Of a stretch of 64,000 nt of DNA, positions 35,801-45,910 are shown in pieces. This DNA comes from Enoplolaimus lenunculus (Eukaryota > Nematoda > Enoplea > Enoplida > Thoracostomopsidae). Position numbers and translations under genes: made by a program. Under the pieces are notes generated by a model. The model saw nothing but the letters and a program-made list of their open reading frames with translations, did no database searches and was not told the DNA's origin. The stretch is from the NCBI GenBank assembly GCA_030248215.1, contig JASANG010000838.1, positions 1 through 64,000 of the forward strand, given 5' to 3'. How positions within the stretch are numbered: the stretch's first letter is position 1; each line of letters begins with the position of its first letter.

Positions 35801-38800
35801 CCTTTTTGCCAACCTGTTTTGGTTCTTTTTAGTTAAGCCCCGTTACTTGTCTTATTTAGACATTTAGAACTGGCCATGTGCTTAATTTTGAAGCAAAAGA
35901 TCTTTATCAAAATTTGGCCGAGGCATTAGTTTTTGGCGGCACTCTCCACAACTAAATCATATTCAGTATTTATGAATGAAGTTTTTATTTTGTGTTACTT
36001 TTAGGTTCTGTCCATTTGTGGCCGGCTCTATCCATCGTTAACGCGCGAAGGTCTGATGAGTATCGGCTCAGTCACGCAATTGACTGAGCTATATTTGAAT
36101 TTCAATCCAGCCATAAGTGACGGTGTTTTGATTGAAATTGGTGAAAAATGTACAAAACTGCAGTCGCTCGGAATTGCCGGGGTCGCGCTTGGACATGGTG
36201 TTAGTGAACGATCGTTGCTTGAGATTGCAAAGCTTCCAGAATTGAAGGTAAGTCATTTTCGGCATGAAATGAAACAGAAAGAGTAACCTGGACACCACTA
36301 CAATATATTTTGTGTTTTTTACATGCGACAGGATAAGCGAAAACAAAACTAAATATGAAAATGTATTGACAAATTATTGTTGTCTTAAGCTGGTTTAGCT
36401 AATTTACAAGAAACATAATTAATTGGAGCTATATTGCCCTATAGGTTCGTTAGGTTTATAAACATGTTGATATATGCCAATTAGATGCCAAAAACCTGTA
36501 TTCGTTGTGACCTGTAACAAATCTGTTTGAAATCTGTTTGTTCAGCTGTTGATAAGTTTTCTGGTTACTGAATATATTTTTTCACTCAAATAAAGATTTT
36601 CCATTGCGCTTTTATGCAGTTGCAAGAGTGCGGGAGCAGCAGCCCGGTTTATTTTCGGAACACTTTTAAGATGTTTCGGTAAATTTTTTATTACACAATT
36701 TATTAAAATATGACGTTTTACTGTTACTATTTTTGGTTGTATGCTGGGTACAAAGATTAAACTTTATCTTTTTTCTAACGGATCTTTAAATGAAATTACT
36801 TTTTGTTCGTTTTCACAGGAAATCGATCTCAGTTACTTGCCCGCAGCTTCTGACGCCGTGGTGGCATCTTTCAATTTATGCTTACGGACCTTGCGACTTA
36901 GGGGATGTACGGCGATAACTAGTTCTGGAGTCAAGGTTGGTTTAATAAAAGCTTGTTTATGATAGAAAAATTAATTTGTTTTGAAATTAATTCTGGTGGC
37001 GTTTAGGTGTATGATTTTTTGTCAAAAAGCCTTGCAGAAAGAGAATAGCAGTTACTTTCCATGGGAATAGATAGTTGTATTTTGGCATTTTGTTTCAGGC
37101 AATTGCTGCGAAATATGACAAACTCTGGGAATTGGACCTTAGCGCTTGTTTGCGTGTCAATAATTCTGCTGTGGAAGCATTCGCGAAATTACCGGTAAAT
37201 GCTTTTTCTTGTTAAACCACATAAAGTGCAGGCTCCTTTAGGACATGCGAAAATGACGGAACCGGATATCAAACGGATAAGATATCGAAATATGTAACGA
37301 AAAAGTTTGGTCTTTTTGTATTTAGATAAAAATTCGATACAACGTAATGTTTATAATGCTACTTTGACTTTAACGCCACGAAATATTACAAGTCAGCTAA
37401 CAAATACTGGAAATATTTGTGAAAGATTAAGTTATTCACTTACCTTCATCCGTAGATCGGATACACAAGATATGTCATATTTTATAAAACGAAAACATAC
37501 CATTGCCACCGGAAATCCGCTACCTTGTGTAGGATGTTGCGGCCCATGTTAACTATAAAGAACTGATAACTAAGCCTAACCCTTGTCTTCCATTAAACGA
37601 AGCAGTATATTTGATTGTTATTAAGCGAGAAGATACTGTGACTGTGATTGTTGGTGGAACGTCATGCCAAAATATTATCATCGACCCAGTTACGGCACCT
37701 CATGTTTTGGTTGATTTTTCGGATTATTCAAAGCGGCGGATTTGTAAAGAAAGTGTCAAAGACGCTTATACAGGTGAGTTGTTGCTGAAAAATACCACGG
37801 ATTTGTTTTTGCGTCAAGGTAGGCTGAAAGTATTGCATTCAATGAACACGAGAATCCATAATCCGTGCGTCGCTGCACTGCGCCGTGCGTCGCCATCCAT
37901 CACCATACGGTATGGTACGTGAGTATTTTGCGTACGCTACCGCACGGTGACGCACGGTGACAGATGGCACCGTACGGGTGACGGACGGCGCCGTAGGACA
38001 GGTATAGAGCAGCCCTTACTTTAACCCTTTGCTTCAGTATCAAAAATCAAAAATCTTTGTGTATTGTCGTTTGCCAGATTAATTACATACCAGTATAGCG
38101 TGAGCTTTTAATTTTTAGCTTGAGCGCACATCCTTTATTTAAAAATAAGGATATTGTCAGTTATGTACAACACTTATCACCTGTTAGCGACTGATTTTGA
38201 AACTTTCGTATGAGCCAGACGAAGTCTACGAAATTTTCAATATTTTTGACTAGAGCTCGAACATTAGTATTAAGAAAAATGTTGGGACAGATTTGCAGAT
38301 CACATTTTTACAAGTTGAATCCGCCTGAAAAGGCTTCTAGCGGTTCGATTTACGTTTCAAATGTTTGGTTCATTTTGTTTTAAATCCCGGGGTAATTAAG
38401 GTCATGGTTGAAGTGGGTTATTTTTGGTATATATTTATTCAGTAAACGTTTTGTTTTTCAGACGAATACCAAAGTGAAGACTCTGATTTTGAAACAGGAA
38501 AAGGTGAACCCAGACTTTTATTTTGCTTTGTTTCATGTCGTAATTGACATTTATAGCCCGTACACCGGTGCCACGCAGCGCCGTATGATGTGCGCGTGCC
38601 GCGCTGCACATTTAAAGTTTAGTCGGACGGTGCCCAGCGGCTGTGATCAATGGCTTCAGGTCACTCGCGGTACCGTGCAGCACTGTACAAGGCCCATAAA
38701 AGCATAGTGCAACTCCAAAAATCATTTTCAACCTGTGATGTTCCTAAATGTTATTGCTTAGATATCCGAAGTTTTGCCCATGTTAACTAGAACGGCCTGA

Positions 38801-39418
38801 TCAATAAGCCTAAGCATAAGCAACATAAGCTTAAGCCTTGCAATCTCTAAATCCCCAAATCTTCTTGCGTCGCAATGGGCAAGCCGCAATACTTAACATG
38901 GGACCATAATTTGTATCAGAACGAGGTTGTTTTGTTTTGTGTTGGTATAAAATAATTGTTTGCAGCAGACGCAGAAGATGATGATGATTTTTTGATGCTT
39001 TCCGAGCAGCGTAAGTAATATTTTTGTTTTTGGTCTGCAAATGTACATGGTCGCGTTGTACTTCAAGTTGACACCGTTGGGCTTTAAATACCGACACGAA
39101 AAAATGAACTTTTGTTTTTCAGTTACTGTGTTGAAAGTGGCGTTTTTGCTTTTTTTTGTTCTAAACGCAAGTATGTAACTGTCTGCAAGTTAAGCAAGCA
39201 CAAGCGCCAGTTACAGTAATAGAAAAAGTACATCTGCAGGGTACGGCCGGATAATTTAATCGCTGATATTTGATGACCAAAATTTACTCTATCACAGCTG
39301 CTTCTGTTCAAGATGACTCATCTTTATTAATATGAAAGTGAACGTTTCAGCATCATTCGTTCTTGATCGCATTGATGAAGACAGCACGGTGGACGATGAA
39401 GAATTGCCAGTCGATTAA
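29863..39418 (+). CDS. RRM / F-box / leucine-rich-repeat protein, 15 exons
   Basis: Exons: 29863-30014, 30635-30842, 31399-31605, 31860-32064, 32278-32423, 33510-33695, 34122-34354, 34705-34963, 36005-36247, 36819-36935, 37099-37194, 37626-37773, 38462-38503, 38966-39010, 39351-39418. All phases agree; 784 aa. An RRM at about 165-245 shows RNP2 (VFVSNI) and RNP1 (RGVGYVTF). An F-box at about 300-345 reads LLPHKVVVRIFTFLRMRDRI with the following VCK. Leucine-rich repeats at about 365-690 contain LxxLxLxx and cysteine-ending units such as LRRIDLSGCKRLT. The tail (734-784) is acidic and encoded by three tiny exons. F-box proteins of this kind usually bind SKP1 and present targets to a CUL1 ligase; here the RRM suggests an RNA-linked target. 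I recall the same architecture in C. elegans EEED8.10. Exon 2 uses TTAAG before GCGAAC, because the nearer TTTCAG gives a stop. Confidence 0.9.
33727..33915. mobile_element. GC-rich MITE in intron 6 of the RRM/F-box gene
   Basis: The ends GGTTGCACTATACTT and AAGTATAGCGCTACCC are near complements. The interior is GC-rich and imperfectly palindromic (CGGCGCCGTC words). It starts about 30 bases after the exon 6 donor. Relatives lie at 37868-38020, 38560-38705 and 45541-45658. Confidence 0.75.
35105..35640. repeat. Repeat-like block in intron 8 of the RRM/F-box gene
   Basis: Starts CAGAGATGGGCGGCCTCGG and near 35376 carries the complement-like CAGCCATCTCT, as in hAT-type ends. The interior repeats CCTCGGT/ACCGAGA words in both orientations. 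No coding exon of the host gene falls in it. Confidence 0.5.
37868..38020. mobile_element. GC-rich MITE in intron 12 of the RRM/F-box gene
   Basis: Shares CACCATACGGTATGGTACGTG-type and GTGACGGACGGCGCCG words with 33727-33915. The right end GGTATAGAGCAGCCCTTA resembles the AAGTATAGCGCTACCC end. Non-coding. Confidence 0.7.
38560..38705. mobile_element. Diverged GC-rich MITE in intron 13
   Basis: GC-rich with GCAGCGCCGTATG and a right end AAGCATAGTGCAACTCC, similar to the family at 33727-33915. More decayed than the other copies. Confidence 0.5.
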
Positions 39419-39619
39419 AATAGCAAGATTTAAGGGAATTTTCGCTCCTGAGTAATATCAGCTATTTGATTTCCAGCTTATTCACACTTGCAAGTTTTTA
39501 CAGCAGGTAACTTGCAGGTGGCACGTAGGCGAGCAAGATTTGTTCGAAAACAATTTTTAAAAAAACTTGCAGTTGCAATAATGGTAATTGCAGGTTCTCG
39601 CTCAAAAATAAAACTTGCA

Positions 39620-39890
39620 TCAAAACACTTGTCTTAAAATTTCAAGATTCTTACTTTTTTAAATTTCTAAACGATAATGTATGTAATTTCAGATATAATA
39701 CTCTTATACAGCTCAGAAATTTGCGTTTGAAATTTTTAAAACATAAATCTCTTAATCACTATTGTCAATGTATGACACAAATATCTTCCTTTCAACAAAT
39801 AATTTCTTTTTTCAAGAATTAATTTTCTCATTTTAGTGTATGTAAACGGTTTTCTTCGTTTAGACAATTTGTTTTGTGTGTAGGACTTTA
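39620..39890. mobile_element. ACACAGAATAAA-type MITE, copy 2
   Basis: CTTAAAATTTCAAG, CAGCTCAGAAATT and CTTCCTTTCAACAAA-type words follow the order in 51271-51949. The right end GACAATTTGTTTTGTGTGTA matches GACAATTTATTTTGTGCATA there. Non-coding. Confidence 0.65.
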
Positions 39891-40936
39891 GGTGTTTTTT
39901 CCCAAAACGAGAACAGAACATAAAAATAATTGTGATAATATTGCCAAGTTGTGTAATGTTTTGAATGTTTAACTGCTTGTTTGTTCAAACTATATTTCTA
40001 TGCAATTTAATATGGTTTATGTTGTTGTTAAAATGGTGGCTTTTGAAGTGGAAAATCAGGTTTGCATAGAGTAGATAATTATCCTATTTTTAATTTTATT
40101 ACAATATTTTTAACATGAGTCAAGAGCCGTGTTGTTGAAGCGCCGATCATGTAAAATCACCGTACAGTCTATTGTGGCTTTAGGAAATAAATTTCTTTGA
40201 AAAACCCGTATTTAGTTTTAAGCGCAAACTTTGATTTAAAATACAAATGGTTAAACTGTGTAAAATGTTTTTTATACTTTAAGTAGGCATAATATGTTGT
40301 ATATAATGTACTGCTGGTAATGACGTAGTCCATGAATGTGGAAGAATGCAATCTGGATCCGTTCACTGTGCAGTTGCCAAAGGTTACTTATTATTTGTGG
40401 AGCCTTTTAAATTGTTGCAGATGTTTAGTATAGTTTGGCTTCTAATGTCACAGACTTTTTAAAGGGCTATTTACGTGTTTCCGCGATTTATTAAATCATT
40501 TTTCATTCGTATTGCCACTGCTTCGCAACTTTACCAGGGAAGATTTATTTACCACATTTTCGTTTTTTTATTTATGGGATTTTGCCACTTGCTCCAGCCA
40601 TACAATGACACTATAATTGTAATGCTATCATTGTTGAGTAAAGCATAATTTAGTTCAAAATGTTTCGACCATAGTTATTAGGTTTCAACTTCATGAGCGA
40701 ATGTGATTCAGCGCATCGTGGCGTTGACTGAAACTAATTTGTTTCGTATCAGAAAGATAAGTAGTGCATGTTATAAATATTTAGAAGTTAAATGTTTTTC
40801 ATTTCACTGCGGTGCAACGAATCAAATTTTCTTTCGATAAACTGGTTTATGAAGCTGTATACTTTGCAGTTCGCTTTCGTAAGAGTTTTCCATTAATTAA
40901 TTTTTCCAATATGCACATCGGACATAAACCATTTTG

Positions 40937-41143
40937 TAGGATGTAAACAGATAGTAAAAATGGCCAGGGACCTAGGGCCGAGAACAAAGCAATTCCAAAG
41001 GCCGGAACCAATCACCAAAACCCCAAAACCCCCAAAACCAAAAACCCCCCAAAACGCTTCAATTATGTAGAAAAATTAAAGATTTTTGAAACTTATATTC
41101 CAATATCCGTTTAAGTTTATACTATCTATCCGTTCATACCCTG
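40937..41143. mobile_element. hAT-like MITE, CAGGGTGTAAACGG family
   Basis: GGATGTAAACAGATAG at the left is complementary to CTATCCGTTCATACCCTG at the right. 207 bp, non-coding, no clear target duplication. Confidence 0.55.
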
Positions 41144-41243
41144 CCTAAGCGGCCAATGTAAAATAAGTTTCGAATTTGTCAAAAAAATTTTTGGGAATTT
41201 CGCCTTTATTTTACAGCAAACAATTGTATACCTAGCGCTCAAG

Positions 41244-41528
41244 CAGGGTACAACCGGAGGTCTACTTCCGGTTCCGGCAGAAAATCGGACTGCGGCTCCG
41301 GTAGAATTATTGCCGGAGGTTCCGCCAATTTCGGTCGTAAAATTTTGCGTAATTTTCCAAAATTTATCTATTTAGCGCGTTTTCAAACATCTTTACAACG
41401 TATTGCAGATATTAGCTAAAATTAACTAATTAACCATCATTTTGAATACCTAATTTCGTATCACCTCCGTCTCCGGCAAGTTTCGTTGACCTCCGGTTCC
41501 GGTATTTTTCACCTCCGGTTGCACCCTG
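41244..41528. mobile_element. hAT-like MITE, CAGGGTGCAACCGG family
   Basis: Ends CAGGGTACAACCGGAGG and CCTCCGGTTGCACCCTG are complementary. The interior is full of CCGGTTCCGG and CCTCCG words in both orientations. Target duplication not recognisable, so older than the copy at 42263. Confidence 0.75.
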
Positions 41529-42262
41529 ATTTCTAGTGAAAGTTGCGCGATCCATACGTGCTTGAGAACTACTTTTAAGCATAAAAATAGCGGAATTTCT
41601 GCTATCACTCTCACGGCAACTGATCGATTTGTACCGCAAACGGATTTGTGGGTAAACCTTGGTATTTTACTAGTTTGTGAGCGGATAGAGTTCCTAAACC
41701 CTAAATACAGGGTGTCCGCGGGATTTTGAGAAAATTTTCAATGATTTCCGTAATAAATTTCTATTTTCCCCCTATTTTTGTAGAAACAAGCACATTTTCC
41801 TTGATTGAAAAGCCTGTTTACATGTATGTAACAGTGTCTCTCTTTTGGGAAAGCACACACCCACAGCGAAATTTCCGGATGCAAAGCGCTGTCCATCCAA
41901 GCATTATTAAATACAACATAGGATTTCGACGCCATTTCAGGGCTGTGTTACTAAGATTATTTAATTTCAGATATTAACAAATCTGAAACACAACACATTC
42001 TACAGGATTTTTCACGCATACGCTGGAACGCCGGCAGACAATTTGTCGTACTACGCTTAGGCTGAGGAAAATAATAAACAGTAATGTGGGTGTAAGCTTC
42101 TGCTACATCCTTCGAAAAAGCACCTATGATTAAAAAGGCTAATCCAAAACCTATCACGGGCAAGAAAGCTTGTGCGCAAAAAATCTACTTATAGTGTATC
42201 TTTGTTTAAAGTTTGAGATACATTTTGAGGTACTGTAGTGACCCGCATAAGATGGTGGTCCA

Positions 42263-42621
42263 CAGGGTGCAACCGGAATTCCGGTTCCGGCATTTTTTCA
42301 CCTTCCGGTTCCGGTTCCGGTAAATTTTTACCGGATTTAAAAATTCCGGTGTTATAATTTGGCCGTTTAAGAATCTCTTTTGAAAGCCACTTGTACTCAG
42401 AATATAAGCCGTTGATGGTGGATTTCACTTCAGTCGACGACGAAAATCTAAAATACAACAAATAAAATAAATACATGTGTTCGACTAAGGTTGTTTCACA
42501 AATAATAGAGCAAAAAATACGATTAAAATGAAATTTTTGGTGAAATGCATTTTTCATGTTCCGGTAAAATTTTCAAATTCCGGTTCCGGTTCCGGTAAAT
42601 TGTAATTCCGGTTGCACCCTG
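42263..42621. mobile_element. hAT MITE with exact 8-bp target duplication
   Basis: 359 bp from CAGGGTGCAACCGGAATT to its exact complement AATTCCGGTTGCACCCTG. GTGGTCCA flanks it at 42255-42262 and 42622-42629, an exact 8-base duplication. This is the best-preserved member of a family also seen at 27040-27173, 41244-41528 and 50197-50576. No transposase inside. Confidence 0.95.
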
Positions 42622-42629
42622 GTGGTCCA

Positions 42630-42790
42630 CATTTTGAGTTCCAATCAGTAGTAATCCGTATCCCTGATATGAGTTCGTAAATGCCAATTATCGCCAATTG
42701 TAGTGCATAAATAACTGCAGGCCCAAATAAAGTTGAGTTCGAAATTTTAAAGCATACTTAAGTTCTGAAAACGTTCCTCTGGACAGGCCA
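42630..42790. repeat. Dispersed repeat, partner of 18700-18880
   Basis: Same-orientation match to the repeat in UGT intron 3 (GTAGTGCATAAATA, CAAATAAAGTTGAGTTCG). Ends about 100 bases before the next gene's ATG, so it may contribute to its upstream region. Confidence 0.7.
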
Positions 42791-42890
42791 AATTAATATC
42801 AGTCCCGTCTCTTCTTATCCGTCTTTACACAGTACATATATTTGTAAGTTTGGTTAGTTTTTTTGGAAACTATAGATCTGCAAGGGTAAA

Positions 42891-45791
42891 ATGAACAAAT
42901 TATTTAAATTAGCATTTTTTGGTCTCGTTTTATCGCTGCTGCTTAAAATTCTCCGAGATCTTGATGCAAACAAAGTTGTCTTCTCTCATCAGCCTGGTCC
43001 ATGTCATATTGTGCCCGGAATTGACACAGGCGCAGAAGATATTGTTTTGCTGTCAAATGGAATTGCAATTATATCGAGTGGTGAGTTTGATATCTCATTA
43101 CGCAAATTGCTACGCAAGGTATTTTGCTGCAACTTTAACGAGTCGTGAGGTTGCACTATGAGGTTAGGGTTAGTACGCGTGTTAATTGCACAGCTGTGTA
43201 GCAAATTCTTTTTCACGTAGCACCAACTTATAGTTTTTGAGATGCGTCACTCCTGCATAATTGGGACGATTTGTTGTTTGAACACAGGACAGCACAGGAC
43301 ATCAAAATTTTTAGCCGTTTTGGAGTATGGCTATATGACTAATTTATAGTATTCGTTTAACGCTTAAAAGCGTCTTAGGCTTGCGTTATATTATTGTTAT
43401 GTGGTTTTAATTATCTAATTTTAAATTTACTTTTGTGTTAATTTGAGGCCGTTCTGTCTTACAATAATTTTTGTTTTGATGACGGATAAATATCTTAAAG
43501 TTTGATGTTTAGGAGCGTACGTACCGCTAGCAAGCGCGACACAACCAGGTGGATTGTACGCTTATGATTTGTCAAATTTTCGCCGTTCTTCAAATGACTC
43601 TCGCGAACAGACACAAAGTTCCCGACGGAAAGTTGGTCTACAAAAGCTACAGATCCTTGATCATCCCAATCCCGATACGTTTTTCCCACTGGGAATATCG
43701 GTTTGGGAAAATGAACAGCCATTATCGCCAACAGTATTCGTCGTAAACGGGTTTAAGCGATGTGTTGAAGTGTATTTGGTTGATTTGGTTGCCGGCACTG
43801 CGAAATATGAGTATGTCTTAACTAAAGTTCCAGGTAGTTTTGGGTTCCACCTGTCGCCATCGGACGTAAACTAAAATTGTTCCTTTTGGAGGATTAGTAA
43901 AATTAGCCTATTCTAAAGGGCAGTGTTTAATTGCATTTCTTCGTTCTCCAAGTAGTGTTTTTATTGTGGCATATTTTGTTCGTGTGAAATATTCTTGTCA
44001 ACGTATTTGGGTTTTATACTTTACTTGTATTTTACTTTGCAGTATTGTTGTTTTGCAGTCGCTCAATACACGACGAAGCGTTTCGTATTTTAAACAATCT
44101 TGTGGTTGTGGGGCCAAATCAGTTTTTTGCAACGAATTTTTTGTATTACGACAAAGTTGTGTTGAACGCAATTGAAATGTTTTTAAAGCTTCCGTTTGGA
44201 AATATTGTCTACTACGATGGCGAGACAGTCCACGAGCTTGTCAAAGGTCTTCAGGTTGGTTGTGTGCGAGTTTCATTTAACGTCTTAATTACGTATATTA
44301 GACTTCGCCGGAAATTGCTGTTTACATTGGCCTTAATTGATAGAATTCAATATAATTCGTGAAACAGTACGAGCAGTTGAAAAATTTTAGCCCAAGTCTG
44401 AACCTACGTGTAGTAAGAAAAATAATTTGTGAGGGAATTGATGCCTTCTATCAAATAATTACTAGTGTAGGAAGTAAAAAAGCACTGAAAATTAGGGTTA
44501 CAAAAGATATAAGAAAGTCGGTCGGAACTTCTGGTCGAAATTTAAACTGAGCTGGATCGGATGTCCTTTTTTGCACAAGCGATACAGACCTCAGGTTTTA
44601 CTTGACATCCGCTCGTGCTGCTGTTTTATTTTGTTCATAGGATTTGTACATAAATTTTAGGGACCAAACGGAATTGCGTTGTCACGTGGCAAAAAACAGC
44701 TTTACGTTTCGATAAACCTCGGCGAACAATTGCATACCTACTTTGTCAAATATCCCAACTCCGCGGATTCAGATGTGCCAACTTTAGAACTGGACTCCGA
44801 AATTGATTTGTTGACCAGTCCTGATAATTTGTTTGTCGATCCTGCAGATGGTGCTATTTGGGTGGGCGCTCATCCGGTTGCGTTTCAAATCATTACTCAT
44901 TTGTTTGATGCATCCAAATATGCCGCTCCAAGTCAGGTATACGAGCTTTTGTGCATTTGTTTTGGACGAAAGTGGTGGGATATTGTCCCAGCTCAGTGGT
45001 TATTTTGTAGCAGCATTTGTGTGAAGAGCTCTATATGAAGGTTGGCATTGAAGCTCAGTGGTTAGAACTTCTGGTTTCTGGCCACTTTAATTTTGAACGA
45101 AGGGGTTTTTAATGGCTCTAGGTAGATTATCCTGAGATTATTTACATGTATTGTATGGGTTTTTCAAAAATCATGCTTACAGTGAATATCTAGGGCATAC
45201 GACTTTGGTCAGGACATGTTCTGTTTACAATATACAGACCACAATGAGCTAGTGTTGTCTTTTTGTTAACAGGTTATCAAAGTGAATGTTGAATCGAATA
45301 AAATAACCGAAGTTTATGGTGACGACGGATCTAATCTGCAGGTAAATGGTTTTTGATACGTTTTTCTTAGAATTGATCGCTATATTTGTAGTGATTTTTT
45401 GTTTTTAAATCGTGTCAGAATTAAAACGCTGATTGAAACACGTCAAAATGCCATTTTAACATCGATATACGTTTTCAAAGCGCGAAATGGTTTTTGTATT
45501 TTTACCACGATTCGTTAACCTGCAATAACTTTAGATTGAGGGTGGCGTTATACTTTTCAACTATTTATATGTCTACGGTGTCGTAGGATGACATCGAACA
45601 TCGTACCGCAACGCACCTGTATTCCGGACAGCGCCGCGCTACAAGTATAACGCCACTCCAAACCTTAGTATATTTTAGATCCGTTTTTAATATGGTTTCA
45701 GGGCGCAAGTGCTGTGGTGAAATATGGAGATAATTTGCTTATCGGAACCATAAGGCATAAACTTATGGAATGCAGCTTAAAACATCATTGA
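42891..45791 (+). CDS. Paraoxonase/arylesterase-like protein, six exons
   Basis: Six-bladed propeller family of calcium-dependent esterases or lactonases, with MEC-6/POML chaperone-like relatives in nematodes. Exons 42891-43080, 43513-43833, 44043-44254, 44661-44936, 45273-45341 and 45702-45791 give 385 aa, phases 1, 1, 0, 0, 0 agreeing. An uncleaved signal anchor (about 4-22) resembles that of PON1. Compared with human PON1 from memory: Glu53/Asp54 (TGAEDI), Asn168 (NNLVVVGP), Asn224 (GPNGIA), Asp269/Asn270 (PDNLFVD) and both disulfide cysteines are kept. The His115 region reads FFPLGIS (Leu), the His134 region reads VVNGF (Gly), and Asp183-His184 read Phe-Leu. So the catalytic calcium site looks intact but the histidines do not. 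Exon 3 must start at TTGCAG before TATTG; the next AG is out of phase. An AATAAA lies at 45905. Confidence 0.92.
45541..45658. mobile_element. Short MITE in paraoxonase-like intron 5
   Basis: GGTGGCGTTATACTT and AAGTATAACGCCACTC are complementary ends around a 118-bp interior with CGCCGCGCT. Related by its ends to the GC-rich MITEs of the RRM/F-box gene. Confidence 0.75.
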
Positions 45792-45904
45792 ATTAAACTT
45801 TGTTTTGCGTATTCCATTTTCTAATTTTGAATTTTACACATGAGCGCCGACATATGTCTGCCAATATGCTTTGAATCTTTGTATGTTTATTTATCATTTT
45901 TCTA

Positions 45905-45910
45905 AATAAA
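45905..45910 (+). terminator. Poly(A) signal, paraoxonase-like gene
   Basis: AATAAA about 114 bases after the stop codon, at a normal distance for a short 3' UTR. Confidence 0.6.

Larger units (their letters stand above)
39419..42262. other. Intergenic with several MITE remnants
   Basis: Between the RRM/F-box gene and the paraoxonase-like gene, both on the plus strand. Bases 39475-39610 repeat ACTTGCA words. 39620-39890 is a copy of the ACACAGAATAAA-type MITE. 40937-41143 and 41244-41528 are hAT-like MITEs. An odd C/A-only run at 41016-41056 may be low-quality sequence. No coding exon supported. Confidence 0.55.

Noticed and set aside
44985-45110. tRNA-like AGCTCAGTGG words in paraoxonase intron 4
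   Set aside because: Two A-box-like words but no B box or fold; chance or a very old SINE scrap.
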